Both the position numbers and the translations under genes were made by a program. Of a stretch of DNA of 48,306 nucleotides, positions 17,707 to 25,999 are shown piece by piece (positions within the stretch are counted from its first letter, which is position 1; every line of letters starts with the position of its first letter). The notes below the pieces were generated by a model that saw nothing but the letters and a program-made list of their open reading frames with translations, had not been told where the DNA came from and did no database searches. Source of the stretch: DAONFI01 sp035403485 (lineage in GTDB: Bacteria; Planctomycetota; Phycisphaerae; SM23-33); NCBI GenBank assembly GCA_964536835.1, contig CAZIAZ010000019.1:1-48306 (forward strand), written 5' to 3'.

Positions 17707-18484
17707 CCGCGGCAGAAACGTACTCATAAGCGTTCGCGGCGTACACAAAAGTTTCGGCCCGACGCCGGTGTTGCGCGGAGCCGACATCGACATTTACGAA
17801 GGCCAGACGACCGTCGTCCTCGGCCCAAGCGGCTGCGGCAAGAGCGTGCTGCTCAAACACATGATAGGCCTGCTCAGCTGCGACGAAGGCTGCATAAAAT
17901 ACGATGGAAACGACGTCACGCACCTGCGGGAAAATCACTGGGCCGCAATCCGCCGCGAAATGGGATTCCTCTTCCAGTCAGCCGCCCTGTTCGACTCAAA
18001 AACCGTCGAGCAGAATATAATATTTCCGATGATATATCACAGCGTCGGCGATGACGCCTCCCGCATACAGCGGTGCAGGGATGTCCTGGCGATGGTGGGA
18101 TTGGTCGGTATGGAAAACCGTTATCCGGCGGAGCTTTCCGGCGGCCAGCAGAAACGGGTCGCCCTCGCGAGGGCAATGATACTCAACCCCAGGATTATTT
18201 TTTACGACGAACCTACGACCGGCCTGGACCCGATACGCTCCGACATAATAAACGAACTGATACTGAAGCTCAAACATTCCATGGGCAACACCGCCGTGGT
18301 CGTGACGCACGATATGACGTCGGCACGGAAGGTCGCAGACCGTATCGTCATGCTTCATGAAGGGCGTTTCATACTCGACACCACGCCGCAGCAGATAGAC
18401 CACGTACAGGATGAAAACGTAAGGCGTTTCCTCGAAGGCCGCGCCGGCCAGAAGGAACTCTGCGCACTGGGCGCAGTAAATTGA
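17696..18484 (+). CDS. mlaF: Mla-type lipid transport ATP-binding protein (MlaF-like)
   Basis: 262 residues from the ATG at 17696, chosen because TCACGGAGG lies 7 bases upstream and the N-terminus then matches the family. Walker A GPSGCGKSVLLKHMIG, Q-loop FLFQSAALFDS, signature ELSGGQQKRVALARA, Walker B IIFYDEPTTGLDP and H-loop VVVTHDM are all present. The GLDP(I/V)xS segment after Walker B is characteristic of MlaF/MKL ATPases. It should energise phospholipid movement across the envelope together with an MCE protein (next gene) and a MlaE permease, which here is encoded at 26182-27003. Confidence 0.92.
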   Translation: MPDDRGRNVLISVRGVHKSFGPTPVLRGADIDIYEGQTTVVLGPSGCGKSVLLKHMIGLLSCDEGCIKYDGNDVTHLRENHWAAIRREMGFLFQSAALFDSKTVEQNIIFPMIYHSVGDDASRIQRCRDVLAMVGLVGMENRYPAELSGGQQKRVALARAMILNPRIIFYDEPTTGLDPIRSDIINELILKLKHSMGNTAVVVTHDMTSARKVADRIVMLHEGRFILDTTPQQIDHVQDENVRRFLEGRAGQKELCALGAVN

Positions 18485-18513
18485 CAAATGGAAAGTCGGA
18501 TTTTACGATACCG

Positions 18514-18608
18514 GAAGCTGTTTCAAAGCATGCCTTCGTCGCAAGGCCGAGTTTTTTATGACAGCCCGGCTACAGCGGAAATGAGTTTTTAAAAAAAGAC
18601 ACAGCTTC
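18514..18608 (+). repeat. short inverted-repeat element, family 3, copy 2
   Basis: The ends are GAAGCTGTTTCAAA and TTTAAAAAAAGACACAGCTTC, a roughly 95 bp unit without coding capacity. The interior TTCGTCGCAA..GTTTTTTATG.CAG..CGGAAATGAG aligns with 4001-4089. The left end equals that of the IS5 remnant at 2122. It sits between mlaF and mlaD. Confidence 0.7.
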
Positions 18609-18628
18609 TACATACAGGATAGCCTGAC

Positions 18629-19621
18629 ATGAACGAAAAAAACAGGAACATCGCAATAGGTTTTACGGTAATAGTGGCGCTGGGCATATTGGTGGTGATG
18701 ATATTGATTTTCGCCGGCATACCCGAAGCGCTGACCGGCGGAACGAAAATCATCATACACGCGCCGCATACCGGCAATCTTCACAAAGGCGACAAGATAT
18801 ACCTGCGCGGCATGCGAATCGGCGAGATTACCGACGTGGAATTCACGCAGGATAACCCGACGATGGGCGTGACGATAACGGGCATAATAGACAACGGCAT
18901 CTGTCTGCCGAAAAACACCCTCGTTTCCGTCGAAACGCAAGGCCTTACCAGCATGGCCAACCTCGCGGTATGGCCCGGCAATGACGACGGCAGAGGTTTT
19001 TATAAAAAAGGTGAAGTCGTCGTAATAGACGGCATCGGCCAGAGCGGCTCATCGCTAATACCCAAGGAAGTCTCCGATGCCATGACAGACTTCGCAAAAC
19101 TCGCAAGGAGTCTTAATGAGCTCGTGAGCGGCGCTGCGACCTCACAGCCGGCCGCCATCTCCACCACCCAAAATGCCGCCACTACGACAGCGCCAGCCAT
19201 CGCATCAACCCAGCCGTCAGCCGACAGACCCGGCCTCGCCGGAACTGTGGCCAGACTCAACAGAACCCTCGACTCAATTTATTCCGTCAGCGGCAACGCA
19301 CAAACGCAGGAAAACATCAGGCAGGCCATCGCCAATCTGAAAGTCGCAACCGACCAGATGAAAACCCTGCTCGCCACAGCCGACAATCTTTCGAGAGAAC
19401 TCATCACGGACGCCGAACAGACCGGCAAGCTGCTCAAAAGTTTCCAGAAAGCCGTCGACTCTCTCAACGAAGGCAACGGCACAGCCGGCAAACTGCTCAA
19501 CGACCCGCAAGTTTACAACAACCTGGTGGAAGTGACGGTTGAACTGCAGGGCCTTATAAAAGATTTACGCCGACTCTCAGACCAATGGGAACGAAACGGC
19601 GTAGGCGTCAAGTTGAAATGA
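18629..19621 (+). CDS. mlaD: MCE-domain lipid-transfer protein (MlaD-like)
   Basis: 330 residues: one N-terminal membrane helix (NIAIGFTVIVALGILVVMILIF), then one MCE domain (about 37-120; GNLHKGDKIYLRGMRIGEI and ETQGLTSMANLAV), a Ser/Thr/Ala-rich linker (165-200), and a long helical tail with coiled-coil character. MCE proteins form hexameric rings in the periplasm that carry phospholipids between membranes. It lies 144 bases after mlaF, separated only by a family 3 repeat. The longer, helical C-terminus resembles tunnel-forming MCE proteins more than the short E. coli MlaD. Confidence 0.88.
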   Translation: MNEKNRNIAIGFTVIVALGILVVMILIFAGIPEALTGGTKIIIHAPHTGNLHKGDKIYLRGMRIGEITDVEFTQDNPTMGVTITGIIDNGICLPKNTLVSVETQGLTSMANLAVWPGNDDGRGFYKKGEVVVIDGIGQSGSSLIPKEVSDAMTDFAKLARSLNELVSGAATSQPAAISTTQNAATTTAPAIASTQPSADRPGLAGTVARLNRTLDSIYSVSGNAQTQENIRQAIANLKVATDQMKTLLATADNLSRELITDAEQTGKLLKSFQKAVDSLNEGNGTAGKLLNDPQVYNNLVEVTVELQGLIKDLRRLSDQWERNGVGVKLK

Positions 19622-19711
19622 AAACGGATTTTCGCACGCTGCATTAACACCCAGTACCAGAGTTACCGCCGTAAACGGAAATGCCAATACCAATGCGTAA
19701 AATCACCAGCC

Positions 19712-19737
19712 TTAGAGCATTTTAAACTTGCTCTAGC
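19712..19737. repeat. residual family 2 inverted repeat
   Basis: TAGAGCATTTTAAA is joined almost directly to its inverse (CTTGCTCTA), leaving only the terminal repeats of a family 2 element; compare 44717-44820. TA lies at both edges. It could also work as a weak hairpin after mlaD. Confidence 0.5.
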
Positions 19738-19843
19738 AACGGCGGCTGATGCGGATTGATGAATATATCAGGCTGCGGTGGAAAAGCTCATATATCGTCT
19801 GTTCTGAAAAAATTTCCAACACAACCAAACAGGCGGCTGCGGC

Positions 19844-20269
19844 TGTTGATAACCTGTTGCGCCAATTTCCAATTCGAGAGAAAAGAGCAAAAACATAATC
19901 GTTTTCACGATTTTTTCGCATGTGGATAACATGTGGATAAAAAGTCGCAACAAATGGCATTTTTGCTTTTGACTCCAGCGGGCATTGTGGATAAACTTTC
20001 CTGAGTCGCGGATGACATACGCTAACGAGAGGGAACTTGAGTTGCAAGTCAGGGATTGACGGCAGGCGATATTCATCATGGAATTCCGAAGTGGTCGGGC
20101 TGTCTGTGTTTCGCCCGTACAGTTCGGTATTTTTTTGTGGTGTACCCGACAAAAATATCAGCCGCTGGAGGCTGGAGGCATGAGATTTTTTTGCCGCAGA
20201 CGGCAAAACCGTCTCTTTGAAATGAGTTAATAATTTTCGTTCCGGCAGAGGCGGAGTTGCTCGCGATTT
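19844..20269. other. oriC: candidate chromosomal replication origin (oriC) with DnaA boxes
   Basis: Three perfect consensus DnaA boxes TTATCCACA lie on the minus strand at 19921-19929, 19932-19940 and 19986-19994, and a one-mismatch box (TTATCAACA) at 19844-19852. The first two are 11 bases apart in the same direction. An A/T-rich stretch (19870-19920) lies beside them. All are in the gene-free interval before dnaA, the usual place for a bacterial oriC. The small reading frames here have no recognisable products. The right boundary is set at the dnaA frame and is arbitrary. Confidence 0.75.
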
Positions 20270-20326
20270 GTGTCTCCGCTTTCAATGCCGGCCGACGGCG
20301 AGAGAATGGGAAAGGGCTATAATAAC

Positions 20327-21685
20327 ATGGCAGTGGTCGAACGGAGTTGTTGGCAGAAAATCATCCAGGATGTAGTGGCGAACGGCGGCAATATAATCAG
20401 GCCATGGTTTACGGAGCTTGACCCGGTCTGCCTCGAACACGGCCTGCTGGAAATAAAAGCCCCCGGCCTCAACGAAAAAAATTATTGCGAACACTTTGCC
20501 GTTAGATTATTCACCGAAGCCGCCCAAAAAGCCACCGGCCACCTTGTGGGCGTCTGTTTTCTGGCCGGCAATGAAATTTCCGATGAAGATAACGATACTT
20601 CCACCCCCCTGCCGCCACAGAACCCATCTGCCGCCGAAACTGCAACCGCCGAACGGCCAGCCGCGGTAAAACTGTGCAAAGAGTATGTTTTTGAGAATTT
20701 CGTAACCGGGCCCTGCAACCGGCTGGCCCACGCTGCCAGCCTTGCAGTATGCGAAGGCCTCGGCAAAACGTACAACCCGCTCTTCCTGCACGGCGCAAGC
20801 GGGCTGGGAAAGACGCATCTGCTGCAGGCAATCTGCCACCGCGTACTCGGCGAACTGCCGGATGCGAAAATAGAATTTTTAACCTGCGAGATGTTCGTCA
20901 ACCATTTCATCGACGCCGTCGAAAAGGGAAAATTGCACGAATTCCGCTATCGTTATCGTCACGTGGATCTGCTGGTAATCGACGACATTCAATTTCTCGC
21001 CGACCATGAACAAAGTCAGGAAGAATTTTTCCATACTTTCAACACCCTATATCAGGACCAGAAGCAGATTATTCTCTCAAGCGACCGCGGCCCACAGGAA
21101 ATCGACCTGGAAGAACGGCTCGTCAGCCGTTTCAACTGGGGCATGGTTACGCGAATAGACCGGCCCTGCTACGAAACGCGAGTCGCCATCATTCACAAAA
21201 AAGCCCGCCAGCGCGGCATCGCGCTGGATGAAGACGTCGTGTGTTTCCTTGCAAGTTCAATCGACACCAACACGCGGGAGCTCGAAGGAGCGCTGGCTAA
21301 GGTGACCATGCTCTCGCAGGTTATGAATCAGCCGATAGATATCACCATCGCCGCCGACGCGCTGGGCAAGGAAGCGACGCCTAAAAAACACGACATCACA
21401 ATAGACGACATACTCAAAGCGGTAACTCGCCGTTTCAATGTTCGCCTTACTGACTTGCAGTCGCATCGCAGAACGCGCAGCGTCGCTCTGCCGCGGCAGG
21501 TATGCATGTACCTGGCCAGACGAATGACCCGTCACAGCCTTGAAGAAATCGGCGGCTATTTCGGAGGCCGCGACCATACGACTGTAATGCATGCGAACAA
21601 ATCCATCGAAAATCTGCGAGGCCAGGACCCGCAGTTTCAGGCTACACTGGAGAAAATAACCGACGAAATAACCGCAGGCTTATGA
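20327..21685 (+). CDS. dnaA: chromosomal replication initiator DnaA
   Basis: About 452 residues. Domain I (1-85) mediates helicase loading; a short, Pro/Ala-rich domain II follows (about 85-120). Domain III is AAA+ with Walker A LHGASGLGKTHLLQA, Walker B LLVIDDIQFLA and sensor LEERLVSRFNWG. Domain IV carries the DnaA-box binding signature GGYFGGRDHTTVMHA. It binds the boxes upstream and opens the origin. I chose the ATG at 20327 (MAVVERS), preceded by GGGAAAGGG; in-frame starts at 20270, 20285 and 20306 are possible. dnaN is not adjacent: a LacI regulator follows. Confidence 0.96.
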   Translation: MAVVERSCWQKIIQDVVANGGNIIRPWFTELDPVCLEHGLLEIKAPGLNEKNYCEHFAVRLFTEAAQKATGHLVGVCFLAGNEISDEDNDTSTPLPPQNPSAAETATAERPAAVKLCKEYVFENFVTGPCNRLAHAASLAVCEGLGKTYNPLFLHGASGLGKTHLLQAICHRVLGELPDAKIEFLTCEMFVNHFIDAVEKGKLHEFRYRYRHVDLLVIDDIQFLADHEQSQEEFFHTFNTLYQDQKQIILSSDRGPQEIDLEERLVSRFNWGMVTRIDRPCYETRVAIIHKKARQRGIALDEDVVCFLASSIDTNTRELEGALAKVTMLSQVMNQPIDITIAADALGKEATPKKHDITIDDILKAVTRRFNVRLTDLQSHRRTRSVALPRQVCMYLARRMTRHSLEEIGGYFGGRDHTTVMHANKSIENLRGQDPQFQATLEKITDEITAGL

Positions 21686-21791
21686 AATTCGCAAATTTGG
21701 CAAAAACTGTTTTATATAAAAAACTTAAAAAAATTTGAAAATAACGGACGTGTGCCTTCTTAAATGGGCTACGCTGGGAGTTTCGGAACGG

Positions 21792-21832
21792 CAGCCTTGT
21801 TCGGCAATAACCGAACAGGGCTGTTTTTTTAT
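21792..21832 (+). terminator. intrinsic terminator after dnaA
   Basis: The arms AGCCTTGTTCGG and CCGAACAGGGCT flank a 6-base loop, followed by GTTTTTTTATTTTTT. It is a strong rho-independent terminator for dnaA transcripts. The 60 bases before it could in principle belong to a short RNA ending here, but I see no clear promoter for one. Confidence 0.9.
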
Positions 21833-21890
21833 TTTTTGTATCGAACGGTTCTCAAAAAGAAATTTCTTTCGCGAACCACTCTAATTTCGA

Positions 21891-21919
21891 TTGACACCAT
21901 ATGAAACGATTAATATGAT
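21891..21919 (+). promoter_or_regulatory. sigma-70 type promoter of the lacI-family gene
   Basis: TTGACA (21891-21896), a 17-base spacer and TATGAT (21914-21919): close to consensus in both boxes and spacing. Transcription should begin near 21926, just before the ATG at 21938. Confidence 0.75.
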
Positions 21920-21937
21920 GATATGAAATGTTTCATT
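21899..21937 (+). promoter_or_regulatory. putative LacI-type operator overlapping the promoter and start
   Basis: TGAAATGTTTCA (21924-21935) is a perfect 12-base palindrome at the expected transcription start. A related half-palindrome, ATGAAACGATTAAT, lies in the spacer at 21901. LacI-family proteins bind such palindromes, so the gene probably represses itself. Confidence 0.6.
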
Positions 21938-23038
21938 ATGGATATTAACAGGAAAAAACTCGAAGAATTCCTCAGGGCCAATCGGCCAGCGATGCTTAGG
22001 GACATCGCGGAAATCGCCGGCTGCTCGCTAGCCGCCGTTTCCACCACCCTAAATAATTCCAGCAGCACCACAGGCGTATCTGCCGCCAAGCGACAGCTGA
22101 TACTGAAAGCAGCTGAACTCGTCAGTTACCGGCCCAACTTCGCCGCAAAATCGCTGGTCAGCCGCCAGAGTAAAACTATCGGCGTATGCCTGAGAAGAAC
22201 CGCCAGGTATGCCAACCTCGGCCCGTTTTATGAAGCCCCCATGCTCCAGGGCATTGAACAAGCCGCACGTCGCAGCGATTACGATATTCTGCTCGTCGAC
22301 AACCGCGACTGCGTAAAAAAATTTGCGGAAAACCGCATGGATGCCCTGATATTATTGCCTGGGCTATACGCAAGAAAAGAACTGAACGACATCATCGCAG
22401 CCTCGCCGAATATAATAGCGATAGACTATGCCCCGAATGACAGAATTGATGCTGTGATTTTCGACAATTTCGCCGCAGTACGGCTGGCAGTAGAGCATCT
22501 TGCAGGCCTGGGCCACAGGCGAATAGGTTTCATCGGCAATCTTCACGAAAATCCGATGGCTGACGTGACAACCCGCTGCGACGCTTTTCTGGAAATCGCC
22601 CAAAAAATGTCGCTGCCGACAGACGGCATGGTTTTCAATCTTTCGTTATGGCGAAAAAGCATACATACCAATCAGGATTATTGTTCAATCGAAGGCATGA
22701 CGGCGGCGAAGTATTTCATGTCGCGTCCGTCAGACGTCCGGCCGACCGCCGTGATATGCTATAACGACGTGGTAGCCTCCGGTGCGATAAATGCATTCAC
22801 GCAGGCTGGCCTGAATCTGCCCGGCGACATGAGTATAGTAGGAATAGATAATTCACAGATATGCAGTTTTCTGAAGCCGGCACTTACGTCCATACGTCAT
22901 CCGTTGGAGGAGATGGGCGAACTCGCAGTACAGCGGCTGATTGAAAAACTCGCTCCAACCAATATGGAATATTCAAAATCCCTGACAGTATTGCAGCCGG
23001 AATTGGTAGTGCGTAATTCTACCGCCGGCCCAAAATAG
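21938..23038 (+). CDS. LacI family transcriptional regulator
   Basis: About 366 residues from the ATG at 21938. An in-frame ATG at 21923 lies upstream of the predicted transcription start, so I prefer the shorter form. The helix-turn-helix is AMLRDIAEIAGCSLAAVSTTLNN, with hinge SAAKRQLILKAAELVSYRPNFAAKSLVSR. A periplasmic-binding-protein-like sugar-binding domain follows (GVCLRRT..., RIGFIGNL, VICYNDVVASGAI, TSIRHPLEEMGELAVQRLIEK). It binds a sugar or phosphosugar and controls nearby carbohydrate genes; the GH130 gene 29 bases (or 8 by its longer start) downstream is the obvious target, in one operon. The N-terminal extension before the HTH is longer than usual. Confidence 0.92.
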   Translation: MDINRKKLEEFLRANRPAMLRDIAEIAGCSLAAVSTTLNNSSSTTGVSAAKRQLILKAAELVSYRPNFAAKSLVSRQSKTIGVCLRRTARYANLGPFYEAPMLQGIEQAARRSDYDILLVDNRDCVKKFAENRMDALILLPGLYARKELNDIIAASPNIIAIDYAPNDRIDAVIFDNFAAVRLAVEHLAGLGHRRIGFIGNLHENPMADVTTRCDAFLEIAQKMSLPTDGMVFNLSLWRKSIHTNQDYCSIEGMTAAKYFMSRPSDVRPTAVICYNDVVASGAINAFTQAGLNLPGDMSIVGIDNSQICSFLKPALTSIRHPLEEMGELAVQRLIEKLAPTNMEYSKSLTVLQPELVVRNSTAGPK

Positions 23039-23067
23039 TTTTTTACATGAAAAAGGAAAGCCGTCAG

Positions 23068-24069
23068 ATGACACAGCCGTCAAAAAATATCCCGAATATC
23101 CCCTGGGAGGAAAAACCCTCCGACTGCATCGACGCCATATGGCGTTACAGAGCAAATCCGGTCATACCCCGCGATCTTATACCCTCGTCGAACAGCATTT
23201 TCAATTCTGCCGTAGTGCCTTTCGAAGGCGCATTCGCCGGCGTATTCCGTTGCGACAACAAGGCACGCCAGATGCGTCTGCATGCGGGATTCAGCAAAGA
23301 CGCCTTAAACTGGCAAATCAATCCCGAGCCGATAATTTTCAACACCCAGGGCAAAGAGCTTCCGCCCTTCCAGTGCGGTTACGACCCTCGAGTCTGCTGG
23401 ATAGAAGACCGCTACTGGGTCACGTGGTGCAACGGATTCGCCGCTCAGCCGACTATCGGAGTTGCCTGGACGCATGATTTTAAAACCTTCTATCAAGAGG
23501 AAAACGCCTTTCTGCCGCACAATCGCAACGGCGTTATGTTTCCGCGAAAAATCAACGGCCGCTTCGCCATGCTCAGCCGCCCAAGCGACAACGGCCACAC
23601 GCCGTTCGGCGACATTTTTTACAGCGAAAGTCCTGACATGACATTCTGGGGCCATCATCGTTTCGTCATGGCTGCCGGCGATTCGCCATGGCAGAGTCTG
23701 AAAATCGGCGCCGGCCCCATACCGATAGAAACATCCGAAGGCTGGCTGCTGATTTATCACGGCGTACTCAGAAGCTGCAACGGCTACGTTTACAGTTTCG
23801 GCGCATGTCTGCTGGACCTGGAAAAACCGTGGCAGGTAATCGCCAGAAACAAAAATTATCTGCTCAGCCCACAGAAACTTTATGAATGCGTCGGCGACGT
23901 ACCGAACGTAGCATTTCCGTGCGCTGCGTTGCATGACGCCGCAACCGGCAGAATAGCCATATATTACGGCGGAGCCGACACCGTCACCTGCATGGCGTTT
24001 TCAACGCTGGACACCCTGATGGCGTTCGTCAAAGACCCGAACAATCAGTGCGTCAACGCCGCAATGTGA
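23068..24069 (+). CDS. glycoside hydrolase family 130 protein (beta-mannoside phosphorylase type)
   Basis: About 333 residues with a five-bladed beta-propeller pattern. Motifs IFNSAVVPFEGAFAGVFR, YDPRVCWIEDRYWVTWCN, NRNGVMFPRKINGRFAMLSRP, KIGAGPIPIETSEGWLLIYHG and IAIYYGGADTVTCMAF are typical of GH130. Most characterised members use phosphate to cleave beta-1,4 or beta-1,2 mannosides; some hydrolyse. A cytosolic phosphorolytic step in use of mannose-containing oligosaccharides is likely. AAGGAAAG precedes the ATG at 23068 at good distance; the ATG at 23047 has no ribosome site. It follows the LacI gene and is probably induced with it. Confidence 0.88.
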   Translation: MTQPSKNIPNIPWEEKPSDCIDAIWRYRANPVIPRDLIPSSNSIFNSAVVPFEGAFAGVFRCDNKARQMRLHAGFSKDALNWQINPEPIIFNTQGKELPPFQCGYDPRVCWIEDRYWVTWCNGFAAQPTIGVAWTHDFKTFYQEENAFLPHNRNGVMFPRKINGRFAMLSRPSDNGHTPFGDIFYSESPDMTFWGHHRFVMAAGDSPWQSLKIGAGPIPIETSEGWLLIYHGVLRSCNGYVYSFGACLLDLEKPWQVIARNKNYLLSPQKLYECVGDVPNVAFPCAALHDAATGRIAIYYGGADTVTCMAFSTLDTLMAFVKDPNNQCVNAAM

Positions 24070-24162
24070 GGCGGCGATATTCCGGAAGTTTGTCTGAACA
24101 GGAAAGATTTATGTTGACGAATCCGGATTTACGGTTATTATTTTTCTAAGGATAGTCACTTT

Positions 24163-24321
24163 ATGAGCAATTACGGCAAAAACAGGTTTGGCGTTTTCAC
24201 GTCCGCAACATGCGGGCCGCGCAACTTTTATGCCGTCAATTTCGCCGTCGTAGCCGCAGCTGCCGCAGCAGTAGCCGCCGTCGCCTCTTTCATGGCAACG
24301 ACCCCGCCGGTGATTTCCTGA
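24163..24321 (+). CDS. small membrane protein, 52 residues, unknown function
   Basis: A short frame with a good ribosome site (AAGGA 10 bases before the ATG) and its own terminator just downstream. The product starts MSNYGKNRFGVFTSATCGP and then has one Ala/Val-rich membrane segment (AVNFAVVAAAAAAVAAVASF), ending TTPPVIS. It is a single-pass membrane or secreted microprotein. I do not recognise the family; the Ala-rich helix could also be the core of a signal peptide. Its compact unit (ribosome site, frame, terminator) argues for a real gene. Confidence 0.6.
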   Translation: MSNYGKNRFGVFTSATCGPRNFYAVNFAVVAAAAAAVAAVASFMATTPPVIS

Positions 24322-24344
24322 AATAACACATCTCGGAAAAAGTC

Positions 24345-24382
24345 AAGGCCTTGTGGGTTTGTTGCCCGCAAGGCCTTTTTTT
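24345..24382 (+). terminator. intrinsic terminator after the microprotein gene
   Basis: AAGGCCTTG.GGG and CCCGCAAGGCCTT form a long GC-rich stem, followed by a run of T ending TTTTTTTATT. It separates the microprotein from the aminotransferase and rules out the upstream in-frame start of the latter at 24351. Confidence 0.9.
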
Positions 24383-24407
24383 ATTGCCACATTTCACGGA
24401 GAAAAAA

Positions 24408-25634
24408 ATGCAACTGCTGACATCGACACAAACGGATGAAGATATCGAACGAAAATTCTCGCGGCGTATATCAATGCTGCGCCGTTCGTGCGTACGTGAC
24501 ATCATGAGCCAGACCGGCTGCGGCAGCAAACTCATCAACTTCGCCGCCGGCCAGCCAGACCCATCGTTGTTTCCAAACAAAACGATATCGCGGATATCAG
24601 CCGATATCCTGGCAGACGCACACGAGCAGCCGCTGCAATATTCGTCGACGGAAGGTTATGCGCCGTTGAGGGAATTCATCACTGAAAATTTTTTGGGCGA
24701 TATGGGCATAAAGGCATCGGCAGAACAGATAATCCTGACCAACGGTTCGCAACAGGGTCTTGACCTGCTGGGCAAGGTTTTCTGCGACCCTGGCGACACG
24801 CTTATAATGGACGCTCCGACGTACATGTCGGCAATTCAGGCATTTGAACTGTATCAGCCGCGATTTCGTACGCTGCCGATATGGGAGGACGGCCCGGAAA
24901 TCGCCGAACTTCGACATATTCTTCGCCGCGGGCCAGCAAAATTCTATTACACGATAAGCAATTTTCACAATCCAACGGGTGTGACCGCCTCGCTTGGAAA
25001 CAGAAGGCAGACGGCGAAATTGCTGAACGAAACCGGCACGCTTTTGATAGAGGACGATCCATACGGCAGATTATGCTTCGACGAAGAATGCAGAATGCCC
25101 ACGATTACATCTCTGAGCAACGGCAAAAATTGCGTCATGATGGGTACGTTTTCAAAAATTCTCGCACCCGCATTCCGCGTCGGCTGGATATTTGCGGCAA
25201 AAGAAATCATTTCGCGTCTGGGCGTCGCCAAGCAGGCCGGCGACCTGTGCTCAAACCAGTTCGCCCAGCGGATAGTATGGCGATTTCTCAAAGAACACGA
25301 CATCGAGTCGCATATCGTCAGCCTCTGCGAACGATATCGCCAACGACGCGACTGGATGATTGAATGCATGGCAAAATTCCTGCCTTGCGAAGTTCATTAC
25401 AAAAAACCTGGCGGCGGAATGTTCATCTGGGCGGAACTGCCGCCGCATCTGTCCGCGACGGAACTACTGCAACGTACGCTCAAACACGGAATCGCGTTCG
25501 CACCAGGCGCGTCGTTTTTTGCGGAAACGCCGATTGAATCGTCGTTGCGTATCAATTTCACATACGAAGACCGGCAGAACACAAAAAAAGGCATCCGTAT
25601 AATCGGCGAGGAAATAAGAAAAATGCTGAAATGA
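24408..25634 (+). CDS. PLP-dependent aminotransferase, class I/II (2-aminoadipate/LysN-like)
   Basis: 408 residues from the ATG at 24408, preceded by CACGGAG. Fold type I motifs: INFAAGQPDPSLFP (N-terminal substrate segment), QYSSTEGYAPLREFI, NGSQQGLDLLGKVF, FYYTISNFHNPTGVT, LIEDDPYGRL (Asp that binds the pyridine N) and MGTFSKILAPAFRVGW (the Lys that forms the Schiff base). This set is typical of the LysN/ARO8/MocR-catalytic branch, acting on 2-aminoadipate, aromatic or branched amino acids. No GntR domain is fused. The amino donor cannot be fixed. Confidence 0.9.
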   Translation: MQLLTSTQTDEDIERKFSRRISMLRRSCVRDIMSQTGCGSKLINFAAGQPDPSLFPNKTISRISADILADAHEQPLQYSSTEGYAPLREFITENFLGDMGIKASAEQIILTNGSQQGLDLLGKVFCDPGDTLIMDAPTYMSAIQAFELYQPRFRTLPIWEDGPEIAELRHILRRGPAKFYYTISNFHNPTGVTASLGNRRQTAKLLNETGTLLIEDDPYGRLCFDEECRMPTITSLSNGKNCVMMGTFSKILAPAFRVGWIFAAKEIISRLGVAKQAGDLCSNQFAQRIVWRFLKEHDIESHIVSLCERYRQRRDWMIECMAKFLPCEVHYKKPGGGMFIWAELPPHLSATELLQRTLKHGIAFAPGASFFAETPIESSLRINFTYEDRQNTKKGIRIIGEEIRKMLK

Positions 25635-25672
25635 AAAACAGCCAGCTTCAACGTTAAAATCGTATATGACGA

Positions 25673-25999
25673 TTATTCAGCGGAATCGTTTTGGATGTCG
25701 GCGGCTTTGCGCCGAAAGAAGGAATCGCGCAGACGCTTGTCGTCATCGATTTTCATAAGGCGACGGATGAGTTTTTCCTCGCCGCTGCGATTGCCCTCTA
25801 TGTAATGGCCGATGAACTGGATGGCATAACCGCCGATGAACATCATCAACGCCGGCACATAAAGCGACTGGCCGTCAAAGGACGACAATATCAAAAATGT
25901 CGGCGCAACGATAAAACACGCCGGCACGCCAATCATGTGCAGCCAGAAACTCGTGGGATTCTTATGATTATCCAACCATTTTTGTATAGGTTTTAGCAT
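25673..25999 (-). CDS. Mpo1-like (DUF962) membrane protein
   Basis: About 108 residues from the ATG at 25999, which follows AAAAGGTAA; a longer frame starts at 26035. The N-terminal WLDNHKNPTSFWLHMIGVP and the later FIGHYIEGNRSGEE match the DUF962/Mpo1 family, whose conserved His residues bind iron. In yeast Mpo1 performs the dioxygenase step of 2-hydroxy fatty acid breakdown. Two hydrophobic stretches (ACFIVAPTFLILSSF and YVPALMMFIGGYAIQFI) indicate an inner membrane protein. It reads from the same strand as mlaE, in a gap with A/T-rich inverted repeats. Confidence 0.8.
   Translation of the reverse strand: MLKPIQKWLDNHKNPTSFWLHMIGVPACFIVAPTFLILSSFDGQSLYVPALMMFIGGYAIQFIGHYIEGNRSGEEKLIRRLMKIDDDKRLRDSFFRRKAADIQNDSAE

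Noticed and set aside
19733..20206. 157-residue minus-strand frame before dnaA
   Set aside because: It covers the DnaA boxes, has low complexity and no family features; the region is better explained as oriC.
24351..24407. Longer start for the aminotransferase gene
   Set aside because: It lies within the terminator hairpin; the ATG at 24408 has its own ribosome site.
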